Position numbers and translations under genes: made by a program. A stretch of 64,000 nt of DNA from Burkholderia mayonis (lineage in GTDB: Bacteria > Pseudomonadota > Gammaproteobacteria > Burkholderiales > Burkholderiaceae), in the NCBI RefSeq assembly GCF_001523745.2, contig NZ_CP013387.1, positions 2,418,001-2,482,000 on the forward strand, in the 5' to 3' direction. Below are positions 44,756-53,892 of the stretch, in pieces (the first letter of the stretch is position 1; every line of letters begins with the position of its first letter). The notes beneath the pieces were generated by a model that was not told the DNA's origin, ran no database searches, and was given only the letters and a program-made list of their open reading frames with translations.

Positions 44756-45529
44756 TTATCGAGCGTGTGCTTCGATGAAGCAGGTCCGGACGGGCACCGT
44801 GTAGCCCCGGTCGTCACGGCGCACGCCGATCGCATCGAGCGTCGCCTGAGGCGTCCCGTCGAGCAGCGCGACCATCGCCGCGTGCGCGGCGTCGCCGGAG
44901 TTGGCGATGTCGCACCAGCGCGCGAGACCGACCCCGCCCGGGCGTTCGGTGAGGTCGCGCTCCAGCGTCTCGATGCGCAGCCCCGCGTTCTCGAGCAGTT
45001 CGCGCCAGCGCGCAATGGTATAGCTGCGGATGTGGGTCGGATCGTGGAGCACCTCCAACTGATGGTTCACGCCGTCGCATTCGGGATCGTCGTCGCCTTG
45101 CAGATCGATGATGACGACGCTGCCGTTGGGCCGGAGAATGCGCCGGAATTCGGCGAGGGCCCGAGCAATGTCGTGGAAGTGATGCGCGGCCAACCGGCAA
45201 ACCACAAAGTCGAAGCCACGATCGGGCAGCGGCATCGATTCGGCGTACGCCTCGACCGCGCGGACTGGCGCCCCTCTGGCCTGACCCAGCGCGACGAAGT
45301 TGCGCAGCATGTTGGGCGACGGATCGACGCCGCACATCAATTTCGCGCGCCCCAGAAACGCGAACGCCGAATGGCCGGCGGCGCACGCGACGTCACAGAC
45401 GTCCAGGTCCGTCCGCCCGTTGCTGAGCGAACGCAGCATCGTGAGAGAAGGACTGGTCTCGTGAACCTCGCTGCTTGCGTAGTTGTCAGCAATCGCATCG
45501 AATCTTGCGCTCGCGTGCGTAGACGACAT
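44756..45529 (-). CDS. Class I SAM-dependent methyltransferase (cluster gene)
   Basis: The protein has 257 residues with the Rossmann-fold methyltransferase core (LDVCDVACAAGHSAFAFLG as motif I, then FDFVVCRLAAHHFHD as the post-I/motif II region) in the UbiE/ubiquinone-type branch. It would transfer methyl to O, N, S or C of a pathway intermediate; the site cannot be predicted. It is the first gene of the minus-strand arm. Its promoter carries one of the paired 32-bp operators about 165 bases upstream of the ATG. Confidence 0.9.
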   Translation of the reverse strand: MSSTHASARFDAIADNYASSEVHETSPSLTMLRSLSNGRTDLDVCDVACAAGHSAFAFLGRAKLMCGVDPSPNMLRNFVALGQARGAPVRAVEAYAESMPLPDRGFDFVVCRLAAHHFHDIARALAEFRRILRPNGSVVIIDLQGDDDPECDGVNHQLEVLHDPTHIRSYTIARWRELLENAGLRIETLERDLTERPGGVGLARWCDIANSGDAAHAAMVALLDGTPQATLDAIGVRRDDRGYTVPVRTCFIEAHAR

Positions 45530-45665
45530 GGGTGTGGCTCCCGTTTATCCGATCAAGACAACTTGACAAGGCCTTCGTCGCGCGCCGCCGACCGATGATG
45601 TTTCGCTCCGGCGGAAACGCTGCCCGGCATTGCAAATCCGGCGTATCACTTCGCACACAGACTAA

Positions 45666-45725
45666 ATTAAATCGCCGCCGCGCAGACAGTTCGTTTTGTC
45701 TCAGAAAGATGCCAATTTGTCTCAC
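45666..45725 (-). promoter_or_regulatory. AraC-type operator and promoter, left-facing
   Basis: On the minus strand the 32-bp site 45725-45694 contains two TGAGACAAA half-sites 21 bp apart. The -10-like TTTAAT (45671-45666) starts 22 bases past the end of the site, so the distal half-site abuts the -35 position. The match to the right-facing copy is 29 of 32. Confidence 0.75.
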
Positions 45726-46116
45726 GCATGCATTGCGTGAATCTCGTACAAAACCGGTCGCAGCAATCCGCTCGAAAAGATAGCATCCGCGATCAATGCC
45801 TTTGATCATTTACGCACGATCAATTTTTCCATTTGACTTTCGACCTCGCTTCATCCAATGCGCCCGATCCCAATACCGCACCGTCATAAGAGGTTCGCCA
45901 TATTATTTTTCTCGCCCGAGCGGCGCACGCCCCCCGCCGACAGCCGACATCTCGTCAAGCCGCGCATGCAGGCGCGGCGGGGCCGGATCATGTCGAGCCA
46001 CCCGTAATCGGAAATGCGGCATCGCTGCGATGCGCCGGCGCCGTCGTACGCGCCGCGCCTCGAATTCAATCAATATGATTTCGCTCCGATTTCGCTGACG
46101 ATCGACGGATTGCCGA

Positions 46117-46176
46117 GTGAGACAAATCCACATCTTTCTGAGACAAAACGAGCTAACACGTAACGACGACTTTACT
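46117..46176 (+). promoter_or_regulatory. AraC-type operator and promoter, right-facing
   Basis: TGAGACAAA occurs at 46118-46126 and 46139-46147, 21 bp apart, within the 32-bp site 46117-46148. TTTACT (46171-46176) is the -10 candidate at the same 22-base distance as in the left-facing copy. Confidence 0.75.
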
Positions 46177-46366
46177 TAGTCTATCCATCAGGAATAAATC
46201 GATTAACGAAACCCCCAATAAATAGGGTTGACTCAACTCGTAAAATATATTAGGTGATTCAAAAAATGCTCGCGCCGCGACTCGCGTACCGCACGGGGAA
46301 TACATGCTCCCGCTCGGCACTCGGCGGACCAAGTTCGACGAAATCAAATATTTCGGATTATTAAAT

Positions 46367-46975
46367 ATGCAGAGCCATCAATCCGCTTTGGTGAGATCTC
46401 GCGATATCGCCCCTCATGCACCGGATCTCCCGCAGGCGCAGGCCGTCCTGCAAGCGGGAGACGCCGCTCCCGACTTCTCCCTGCCTGCCTCCCGGGCGGG
46501 CCGCCCTCTGCACTACGCTCTGAAGGACGCGCTGCGCAAAGGCGCCGTGGTGGTCTATTTCTACCCGTCCGCCTTCACGAGCGGATGTAACGCTCAGGCG
46601 CACGCGTTCGCCCGCGACGTCGACCAGTTCGCCTGCGCGGGCGCCTCAATCGTCGGTGTGTCCCTAGACAGCATCGAACGACTGCATGCGTTCTCGGCCG
46701 ATCCCCGGTACTGCGGAGGCAGGTTTCCTGTCGCCTCAGATGCACAAGGCCGGGTGGCCCGCGCTTTCGGCCTGGCCGTCGAACCCGCCCCACCCGGCAA
46801 AACCGACACGCGCGGCGAGCCCAACGACCATGACCGCGTGCCGCGCACGACTTTCGTCATCGCCCCGCACGGCAAGGTGGCCGCCACGATCGCGGGCGCA
46901 AGCGCGGTCGAGCATGTGGAACAGGCGCTCGCGTGGGTTCGACGCTTGTCGGCGGACAACACGAATGCGCGCTGA
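46367..46975 (+). CDS. Peroxiredoxin (AhpC/TSA/Bcp-like; cluster gene)
   Basis: The protein has 202 residues from the ATG at 46367; an ATG at 46304 would add 21 residues from AT-rich, leader-like DNA. The thioredoxin-like fold has the peroxidatic cysteine in YPSAFTSGCNAQ and the downstream PRTTFVIAP segment. It reduces peroxides or protects sulfur-bearing intermediates; in this cluster a dedicated redox step (disulfide or thiol handling) is plausible. It leads the plus-strand arm, downstream of the right-facing operator. Confidence 0.85.
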   Translation: MQSHQSALVRSRDIAPHAPDLPQAQAVLQAGDAAPDFSLPASRAGRPLHYALKDALRKGAVVVYFYPSAFTSGCNAQAHAFARDVDQFACAGASIVGVSLDSIERLHAFSADPRYCGGRFPVASDAQGRVARAFGLAVEPAPPGKTDTRGEPNDHDRVPRTTFVIAPHGKVAATIAGASAVEHVEQALAWVRRLSADNTNAR

Positions 46976-47081
46976 AGAAGCCGCCGGGCGACGCTCCCCG
47001 CCGTCGATCCGGACAGTGCGGGGCGACGGCCCCGTTCCATCACACAGTCGTCGTGCGACAACAATCAACTGAGAGGCCTCA

Positions 47082-48554
47082 ATGAACGTCAGAGCGTGTG
47101 ACTTTCCGGAGACGATCGAATACGAACCCAATCTGGGCGCGCTTCTCGACCGTCACCCGGAACTGCAGATCGAACGGGACGACTACAACATCAACGTCAC
47201 CGCGAACTACGGCGAGCGCCTCGAGCCCGATGCGCTGTTCGAGCGCTACAAGCAACATCCCGGGCAGGGCAGACCCGCACATCTGTACTATCACTTTCCG
47301 CTGTGCGAATACATCTGTCACTTCTGCAACTACGTCAAGCAGCTTGCCTCGCCGACATCGCGCGGCGCCCAGCTCGATCGTTGGACGGATGCGTTGATTA
47401 AGGAGTCCACGCTGTACGCCCAGCAGGTTCCGTGGGTCACCGGCGCGCTGATCGAATCCTTCTATATCGGTGGCGGCACAGCCGCTGTCCTCACTCCGGC
47501 GCATCTGAAACGCATTCTCGATCACGTCCGGTCGACGTTCCACGTGACGCCGGAATGCGAGCTGAACATCGAAGGCAATCCGGATAATTTCTGCGACATC
47601 GACAAGGTCCGAGCGCTCGGCGACATCGGGTTCAATCGCTTCAGCGTCGGCGTGCAATCCTTCACGCCGGAGGTGAACCAGTTCACCAATCGCGGCCATA
47701 CGCCGGACATGTCGCGCCAGGCGATCCTCAACCTGCGCAGTACCGGATTCCCATTCAACGTCGACATGATGTTTGGCCTTCCGCATCAGACGCCTGAGAC
47801 GGTCTCGGAGGACCTGCGCACGCTCGTCGAACTCAGGGTCCCGACCATCACGATCTATCGGCTGCGCAACGCGGATCGCCAGTCAATGGGGATCGGCAAC
47901 CGGGCAGTGTGGAACGTGCCGAAGGTTCGCAACAGGCTCGTCGAGCAAGGCCTGTTTCCGACGCTGGGGGCGACTTACGAGATGCGCGAGCGGGCGGTCG
48001 AGCATCTCGTGCGAAACGGCTATCAACCGAGCCCATGCGGATGGTGGAGCCTGCCCGGCACGTATCGCGAAGGCAACATCCCTCGCGTGTCCCGCAACAA
48101 GTGGCAGCGCTTCGATACCATGCTGGCGTTCGGCCCCGGCGCATACGGCTGGCTCGCGGGCGCCGACCGGAGCGTGATCCAGACGCATAACAGCTCCGAC
48201 ATCAGCGGCTATCTCCATCACATGGAATCGAGCGACACGCCGCCGCTCGCCTTCGGGCGTCTGCTTACCGGCAATCAGGCCGTCGGCACCGCGCTCGGTT
48301 TCGCGTACAAATCCCGTCAGCCGATCGAGATCGACCGCTTCAAGCGCGAGTATGGCGTGGATCTCGTCGAGGACGAGCCTTTCAAGACCGTCTTTTCGGA
48401 ACTCCTGTCCAAGGGACTGATCCGGTCGACCGACAACGGCAATGCATTCCTGCCCACATTGAACGGAGAAGCACTGCACGAGGAAATCATCTCGGTCTAC
48501 CTGCACGAGCGCATCGGTTCATTCACCACGGCGGTCTGCAACAAGGTGGCCTGA
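47082..48554 (+). CDS. HemN-like (class C type) radical SAM enzyme (cluster gene)
   Basis: This is a 490-residue radical SAM protein. The [4Fe-4S] motif CX3CX2C is C75-C79-C82 (HFPLCEYICHFCNY), followed by YIGGGTA, EGNPDN, VGVQSF and the HemN C-terminal domain (LGFAYKSRQPIEIDRF). HemN-like proteins outside haem synthesis are often class C methyltransferases or cyclopropanases in natural-product pathways, which use two SAM molecules. A chromosomal HemN/HemW role is less likely given this neighbourhood. The ATG has GAGAGG upstream. It is the second gene of the plus-strand arm. Confidence 0.88.
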   Translation: MNVRACDFPETIEYEPNLGALLDRHPELQIERDDYNINVTANYGERLEPDALFERYKQHPGQGRPAHLYYHFPLCEYICHFCNYVKQLASPTSRGAQLDRWTDALIKESTLYAQQVPWVTGALIESFYIGGGTAAVLTPAHLKRILDHVRSTFHVTPECELNIEGNPDNFCDIDKVRALGDIGFNRFSVGVQSFTPEVNQFTNRGHTPDMSRQAILNLRSTGFPFNVDMMFGLPHQTPETVSEDLRTLVELRVPTITIYRLRNADRQSMGIGNRAVWNVPKVRNRLVEQGLFPTLGATYEMRERAVEHLVRNGYQPSPCGWWSLPGTYREGNIPRVSRNKWQRFDTMLAFGPGAYGWLAGADRSVIQTHNSSDISGYLHHMESSDTPPLAFGRLLTGNQAVGTALGFAYKSRQPIEIDRFKREYGVDLVEDEPFKTVFSELLSKGLIRSTDNGNAFLPTLNGEALHEEIISVYLHERIGSFTTAVCNKVA

Positions 48555-48704
48555 ACGCCGACCTCCGCACGCCGGTAATCCGTCCGGCCGGACGGCCGAT
48601 CGCGAGCGAGTCGCATCGGCCGCCCAGCCGATTCGCGCGTAACGCGGCCGCGCGGTCGGGAAACGCCGCCTGACGATCGGACTCAGCGCCGACATTCCGT
48701 GCCC

Positions 48705-49514
48705 ATGATCGTGACAACATCCAACGAACCGCGCATTCGCCGTCACTCCCCGTTCGTCGCCGCGCTGCGGACTCCACTTGCCGGCGTGTGGGTCGGCATC
48801 CGTTTTCTGCTCATTCCGTTGCTCTGGCTGCGCTACCGCACGGGCAGCCGGATGGATTGGGCGTTCTCGGTGGACGCCTTCATGAAGCGATCGCTGTATC
48901 CGCTCACCGAGACACCGGACGATGCGCTGAAGCGCGACCTGGAACTTCCCGCGTCAGTCCAAAGCCGGTACGACATCGCCGACCCGGCCGACGGCGAAAC
49001 CGATGCGGCGCCTCCTCCGCGCTCCGAAAACGGATGGGCGAGCCTCGGCCATCATCCGATCGATCTCGCGCGATTCGCGAACGGCCGGCCGCTGCTGCTC
49101 ATTCTGTATCGAGGCAATTGGTGCCCCTACTCCAGGCTTCATCTCGCCGATCTTTCAACGGTGGCCCATCGCCTGGAAACCCTCGGCGTTGCCGTTCTGG
49201 CCGTCAGCGCCCGCCGTCACGACGACTGGTGGCGCGCAAAGGGCATCTCGCTCGCATTCGCCGCGGATCCGGACGGCGACTTGTTTCACGCGATGGGCGT
49301 TCGCATCGCCCCGCCGCTGTCGCATCGCGTGTGGGGCATGCTGCTGCCGCACGAGAGCGGCTTCCTGTTCGATCGGCACGGGAATCTCGTGGCCGCGGAC
49401 GTGCGGCGACTCAATCCGACGAAAACCAAGCAGACGTTCCTCTCGGCGACACGATGGCTCGCACTCGCGCACGAGCTCGCCGACGCGGAGCGGATTGCGC
49501 GGCACAACTTCTGA
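48705..49514 (+). CDS. Membrane-anchored peroxiredoxin/redoxin-like protein (cluster gene)
   Basis: The protein has 269 residues from the ATG at 48705 (an in-frame GTG at 48699 is close by). A hydrophobic segment near residues 25-42 is followed by a thioredoxin-fold redoxin domain with LILYRGNWCPYSR, where the cysteine replaces the usual peroxiredoxin TxxC. This AhpC/TSA-like subgroup is found in many biosynthetic clusters. It may reduce a disulfide or peroxide near the membrane. It lies 150 bases after the radical SAM gene and 23 bases before the esterase gene. Confidence 0.75.
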   Translation: MIVTTSNEPRIRRHSPFVAALRTPLAGVWVGIRFLLIPLLWLRYRTGSRMDWAFSVDAFMKRSLYPLTETPDDALKRDLELPASVQSRYDIADPADGETDAAPPPRSENGWASLGHHPIDLARFANGRPLLLILYRGNWCPYSRLHLADLSTVAHRLETLGVAVLAVSARRHDDWWRAKGISLAFAADPDGDLFHAMGVRIAPPLSHRVWGMLLPHESGFLFDRHGNLVAADVRRLNPTKTKQTFLSATRWLALAHELADAERIARHNF

Positions 49515-49537
49515 ACCGACCACGATCGTCCATCGAA

Positions 49538-50539
49538 ATGCATCCGACCGCCGTCGTCTTGGGTACGCTTGCGAGCTTGCTCGCAGGCTTCTGCGCATTC
49601 GCCCTCCGCAGAAGCCGGATGCGTTCGCCGGACCGACAACCGGCGCCGCCTGCGCGCCTCGAATCGCTGTGCGTCGGCGACACGGTCCGCACGTTCCTGC
49701 ATGTCACGCCGCCGTCCCTGCCTCCGAATGCGCCGCTCGTCATCGTCTTCCACGGCGGCTCCGGTACGCCGGAACAGATCCGGAAATACACGGCGTTCGA
49801 ATTCGATGCGCTAGCCGACGCGAACGGCTTTGCGCTCGCCTATCCGCGCGGCGTCGGCGGCAACTGGAATACCTGCCAGAAAGGGCGCAAGAACGCGGCG
49901 ACGCGACGCAACGTCGACGACGTCAGCTTCACGCGAGAAATAATCGCATGGTTTGAATCCGTTTACGGGATCGATCGATCCAGCGTCTTCGTTGTCGGAT
50001 TTTCGAACGGCGGGCACATGTGCTTCCGCCTCGCACTCGAAATGACGGACGACCTCGCAGGCTTTGCCGCGATTGCGGCCAATCGACCCGCGCCGGCCGA
50101 TTGCAGGCACGCGGGCAGGCGCGTGGCGGTGCCGATGATGACGATCAGCGGCACGGCGGATCCAATCAATCCGTACCAAGGCGGAGAACTCTCACCGTAC
50201 GGCCTGCGTGCGCTCGGTCCTGTACTGTCCGCCGAGGAAACCGCGCGCTCATTCGCCCGCCCGGACGCCGCGCACCATCGCGACGAAGCGGACGGCCTAT
50301 TTCCCCGGGATCGCAAGACCCGCGCGGTGCGAGATGCGTGGGGCGACGAGAACGTACTGATCACGATTCACGGCGGCGGACACACGATTCCCCAGCCGCG
50401 CTATGTGTTCCCGCGCCTGTTCGGCAGAACCAGCACTGCGGTCGACACGCCGCTTGAAATCTGGCACTTCTTCCGCATGATCGCAGCGAACCGCGCGCGC
50501 GCGGCCGCGCCGAAGCAAAGGTCGATGCAGTCCGGCTGA
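49538..50539 (+). CDS. PHB-depolymerase/LpqC-type esterase (cluster gene)
   Basis: The protein has 333 residues with an N-terminal hydrophobic anchor (about 5-23). The alpha/beta hydrolase core has LVIVFHGGSGTPE (oxyanion), the nucleophile GFSNGG and the late HGGGHTIP with the catalytic histidine. This is the COG3509 esterase/poly(3-hydroxybutyrate) depolymerase-like group. It could hydrolyse or transfer an ester in product maturation, or act in resistance or release. The start codon is 23 bases after the redoxin gene. Confidence 0.82.
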   Translation: MHPTAVVLGTLASLLAGFCAFALRRSRMRSPDRQPAPPARLESLCVGDTVRTFLHVTPPSLPPNAPLVIVFHGGSGTPEQIRKYTAFEFDALADANGFALAYPRGVGGNWNTCQKGRKNAATRRNVDDVSFTREIIAWFESVYGIDRSSVFVVGFSNGGHMCFRLALEMTDDLAGFAAIAANRPAPADCRHAGRRVAVPMMTISGTADPINPYQGGELSPYGLRALGPVLSAEETARSFARPDAAHHRDEADGLFPRDRKTRAVRDAWGDENVLITIHGGGHTIPQPRYVFPRLFGRTSTAVDTPLEIWHFFRMIAANRARAAAPKQRSMQSG

Positions 50540-50661
50540 CCCGCGCGATTCCGTCGCCGCGGCCTCGCGGGGGCAGCGAACCGGTGCCGGCCGTTGCATC
50601 GAACGTCCCGGTGCGTGGAGCTGGCTCAACGCTAAACATTGCTGACGAGACGGAGTATCTT

Positions 50662-51795
50662 ATGCTGTCCAATAATGAGATCAAGCGCTACAGCAGGCAC
50701 CTCATCATGCCCGAGATAGGAATGGATGGGCAGCGCCGCTTGAAGGCGGCCAGCGTACTCTGCGTCGGCACGGGCGGTCTGGGATCGCCGCTCGCCACTT
50801 ATCTGGCGGCGGCGGGCGTCGGACGTCTCGGCCTTGTCGACAGCGACATCGTGGACGTCAGCAATCTGCAGCGACAGATCCTCCATCACACGTGCGACGT
50901 CGGCCGCAGAAAAGTGATATCGGCGAAGGAAAAGCTGAACGCGCAGAACCCTGAAATCGAGATCGTCGTTCACGACGCAATGCTGACTCCAGACAACGCG
51001 CTGGACATCTGCACGGACTACGACATCATCGCCGACGGTAGCGACAACTTCCCCACGCGCTACCTGATCAACGACGCCTGCGTACTGCTCGACAAGCCGA
51101 ACGTCCATGCGAGCATCTTCCGGTTCGACGGGCAGGCGACGGTATTCCACGCGAAGCACGGCCCTTGCTATCGATGCCTGTTCGCCGAGGCGCCCCTCCC
51201 CGGCGAAGTCCCCAACTGCGCCGAGGGCGGGGTGCTCGGCGTACTGCCCGGCCTGCTCGGCGTCGTTCAGGCAACGGAGGTCATCAAATTGATCCTGGGC
51301 ATCGGAACGCCGCTCATCGGAAGACTGCTGACGTTCGACGCGCTGAGCATGCGCACGCACGAACTGCGGCTAGACAAGGATCCGGATTGCCCGATCTGCG
51401 GCGCCCGCCCCATCATTCGCGACCTGGTGCGCGAGCAGGCCGCTCAGCCCGCTTGCGGAACGCCGCCTCCCGAGACCGCGGAAATCGGGGTGGCGGAATT
51501 GCAATCGATGCTGAGCGATCCATCGATCAAATTGACACTGCTCGACGTGCGCGATCCGAACGAGTGGGAAATCTGCCGGATCGAAGGCGCAAAGCACATC
51601 CCAATGAGTGTTCTGAGCGAGCGCCTGCACGAGGTCGATCCCGCCGCGGACATCATCGTCTATTGCCTCGCGGGCAAGCGCAGCGGCACGGCCGTCGCGC
51701 TCCTGCGCCAGGCCGGCTTCGGGAACGTGCGAAGCCTGTCAGGCGGCATCCGCGCCTGGGCGGCTTCCGTCGATCCCGCGATGCCGATTTATTGA
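50662..51795 (+). CDS. E1-like ThiF/MoeB adenylyltransferase fused to rhodanese domain (cluster gene)
   Basis: The protein has 377 residues. The ThiF/MoeB domain (1-250) has the ATP loop GTGGLGSP at 36-43, zinc cysteine pairs C168/C171 and C242/C245, and a conserved cysteine at 185. A rhodanese domain (about 272-375) carries the persulfide cysteine 334 in YCLAGKRSG. MoeZ, QbsC and PdtF share this layout: they adenylate the Gly-Gly tail of a ThiS/MoaD carrier and transfer sulfur to it. The carrier is encoded at 42699 on the opposite arm. A CGGAG ribosome-binding site precedes the ATG at 50662. Confidence 0.92.
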   Translation: MLSNNEIKRYSRHLIMPEIGMDGQRRLKAASVLCVGTGGLGSPLATYLAAAGVGRLGLVDSDIVDVSNLQRQILHHTCDVGRRKVISAKEKLNAQNPEIEIVVHDAMLTPDNALDICTDYDIIADGSDNFPTRYLINDACVLLDKPNVHASIFRFDGQATVFHAKHGPCYRCLFAEAPLPGEVPNCAEGGVLGVLPGLLGVVQATEVIKLILGIGTPLIGRLLTFDALSMRTHELRLDKDPDCPICGARPIIRDLVREQAAQPACGTPPPETAEIGVAELQSMLSDPSIKLTLLDVRDPNEWEICRIEGAKHIPMSVLSERLHEVDPAADIIVYCLAGKRSGTAVALLRQAGFGNVRSLSGGIRAWAASVDPAMPIY

Positions 51796-51840
51796 TCGCG
51801 GCGCTCTAACGTGCCGTTTCGATGAACCATGGGAGAGCAA

Positions 51841-53538
51841 ATGGAAAAGCAATCCAGGAAGTCGGCACGATCCGGCACGCTCGCCAACGTCCCCGCCGCC
51901 CACATCGACGACGTCCCGCTTTCGAGAGAATCCGCTCGTCCGCCGGCACGGCATGCGTTACGCCGGATATCTGATGCTCCGGCCGATCCGGCATCCGCTT
52001 GCGCGTCGAAACCGGCCACCGGCGATCGGCAACCGGCTCACGCGCCGCCGAGCGCGCGCGAAATCCGCACGATCTATTGGGCCCTGATGGTGGTCATCGG
52101 CCTCGGCACGCTCGATCAGAGCATCGTGGCAACCGCGCTGCCGCGCATCATGTCCGATCTCGGCGACATCGCCAAGAGCTCGTGGATCGTGACCGCCTAC
52201 GTGTTGTCCTCCACCACGTCGATGCCGCTTTACGGGAAGCTCAGCGACCAGTTCGGCCGCAAGCGGATGATCTTCATCGCGGTGGCGGTGTTCCTCGTCG
52301 GCTCCCTGCTGTGCGGCCTATCGCAAAGCCTGACGGAGTTGATCGCGGCGCGCGTGGTGCAGGGCCTAGGCGCGGGGGCATTCCTGCCATTGAGCCAGAC
52401 GATCATCGCCGATCTGATTCCGCCCGCGCAGCGCGGACACAAGCAAGGCGGCATCGCTGCAGTTTTCGCCGCGACGAGCGTGATGGGCCCGCTGCTGGGC
52501 GGCGTAATCACCGATGCATTGTCGTGGCACTGGATTTTTCTGATCAATCTCCCGGTAGGCGGCGCGGCGCTGTACAACATCGTCCGCAAGCTGCGCCCCG
52601 GGCAGCCCGGCGGCGCGCAGCGAATCGATTACCTGGGATCACTGCTGATGACGGCGGCCGTCACGGCGTTTCTGCTGGTGCTCTCGCTGGGCGGCTCCGC
52701 ATGGCCGTGGCACTCGCCGCAGGTCTATGGCAGCGCGGGGGCCGGCCTAGTCTTGACTGCGGCACTGCTTATCCACCTGCGGCGCGCGGCGGCGCCAATC
52801 CTGCCCCCGAACCTGTTCGACAACACGGTATTCAACATCGCGTGCATCGTGATGTCGCTGACATTCATGGGCTTGTTCGGAGCGACACTGTTCCTGCCGC
52901 TGTTTTCACAGCTTGTCAGCGGGACGGGAGCGACCGAGTCGGGCCTGCTGATGGTGCCGCTGATGCTGGGCGCGGTCATCTCGTCGGTGATGGGTGGCCG
53001 CATCCTGGCGCGCATAGGCCGCTACAAGCCCACGCAAATGGCGGGACTGTCGACCGCCATCGTGGCGTTCGCGCTGCTCGCCTGGTCCATCTCGACCCGC
53101 CTCAGCTACTGGTTCATCGAGCCCTGCGTCTTCATGCTCGGAATCGGACTGGGTCTCGTCATGCCGAACATGACGGTCGCGGTCCAGAACGCGCTGCCGG
53201 TCGCGCAACGCGGCGTCGGCACCGCGATGCTGACATTCTTTCGCTCGCTGGGCGGGCTGGTCGGGATTGCCGGATCGAGCGCGATCATCGCGAGTCAGTT
53301 GCCAGCCACGGAAGCCGCGACGCGCACGGCGCTCGCCGGGCATCATCTAAGCGGCCCGATCCACCAGGCGGCCGGTGGCCTGGCGGACATCTACCGCAGT
53401 TCGATCGCCGAAACGTTCGCGGTCGGCTCGGCGATCGTCGCGCTCGCCCTTGTCGTGCTGTTACGGCTGCCCGAGCTTCCGCTCGTGGATCGGGACGACG
53501 CGCCGCCCGACGCCCAGGAAGTGCCCGCACATGATTGA
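51841..53538 (+). CDS. DHA2-family MFS transporter (EmrB/QacA type; cluster gene)
   Basis: The protein has 565 residues with about 14 transmembrane helices after a 70-residue polar N-terminus. Motif LDQSIVATALPRI (helix 1) and SDQFGRKRM (loop 2-3) mark the DHA2 drug:proton antiporter family. It probably exports the cluster's product or confers self-resistance. I use the ATG at 51841, which has a GGGAGAG ribosome-binding site, rather than 51829. It follows the ThiF-rhodanese gene by 45 bases. Confidence 0.92.
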   Translation: MEKQSRKSARSGTLANVPAAHIDDVPLSRESARPPARHALRRISDAPADPASACASKPATGDRQPAHAPPSAREIRTIYWALMVVIGLGTLDQSIVATALPRIMSDLGDIAKSSWIVTAYVLSSTTSMPLYGKLSDQFGRKRMIFIAVAVFLVGSLLCGLSQSLTELIAARVVQGLGAGAFLPLSQTIIADLIPPAQRGHKQGGIAAVFAATSVMGPLLGGVITDALSWHWIFLINLPVGGAALYNIVRKLRPGQPGGAQRIDYLGSLLMTAAVTAFLLVLSLGGSAWPWHSPQVYGSAGAGLVLTAALLIHLRRAAAPILPPNLFDNTVFNIACIVMSLTFMGLFGATLFLPLFSQLVSGTGATESGLLMVPLMLGAVISSVMGGRILARIGRYKPTQMAGLSTAIVAFALLAWSISTRLSYWFIEPCVFMLGIGLGLVMPNMTVAVQNALPVAQRGVGTAMLTFFRSLGGLVGIAGSSAIIASQLPATEAATRTALAGHHLSGPIHQAAGGLADIYRSSIAETFAVGSAIVALALVVLLRLPELPLVDRDDAPPDAQEVPAHD

Positions 53539-53892
53539 GCACGCTCGGCCACAACGCCTTTTCCGTTTCGCATGCGACGGCCCTTTCGACGATCGACGCG
53601 GAAATCGGCGCGACGGCGACGGCCATCGGCGGCCGGCTGCGCCGATGCGTCCCGCATTGCGCATCCGCGCGCCGGGCTTTTGCGCGCGTCGTCCGCCGCC
53701 TCATCATCAGTGGTGCGTCCCATAAGAGCCGCGCTCAAGCGGTGGAAGTGCGATCTTGCGCACAGACCGGCGAACCGTATCGGTTCCATACGACAGTCGA
53801 CAAATGCGCCCTCGAATATCGATTTCGCATATAAATATAGAAATCCAATAGAACTATTAATTCAATCAGATCATTCAGTCTTGGAGAGGGAC
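53539..53892. other. Intergenic stretch before the AraC gene
   Basis: No gene is supported. The right half (53800-53880) is AT-rich and should hold the promoter of the AraC-type gene. I find no copy of the TGAGACAAA operator here. Confidence 0.45.

Larger units (their letters stand above)
45530..46366. other. Divergent regulatory region of the sulfur-carrier cluster
   Basis: These 837 bases are distinctly AT-richer than the flanks, with no supported gene. They contain two inverted copies of a 32-bp operator (45694-45725 and 46117-46148), each with a -10-like element at the same distance toward its own arm, and a GC-rich block between them. Confidence 0.75.

Noticed and set aside
47082..48554. 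Plain coproporphyrinogen III dehydrogenase (HemN) annotation
   Set aside because: The motif set is HemN-like, but the gene lies inside a metabolite cluster; a class C radical SAM role fits the context better, so I did not assign hemN.
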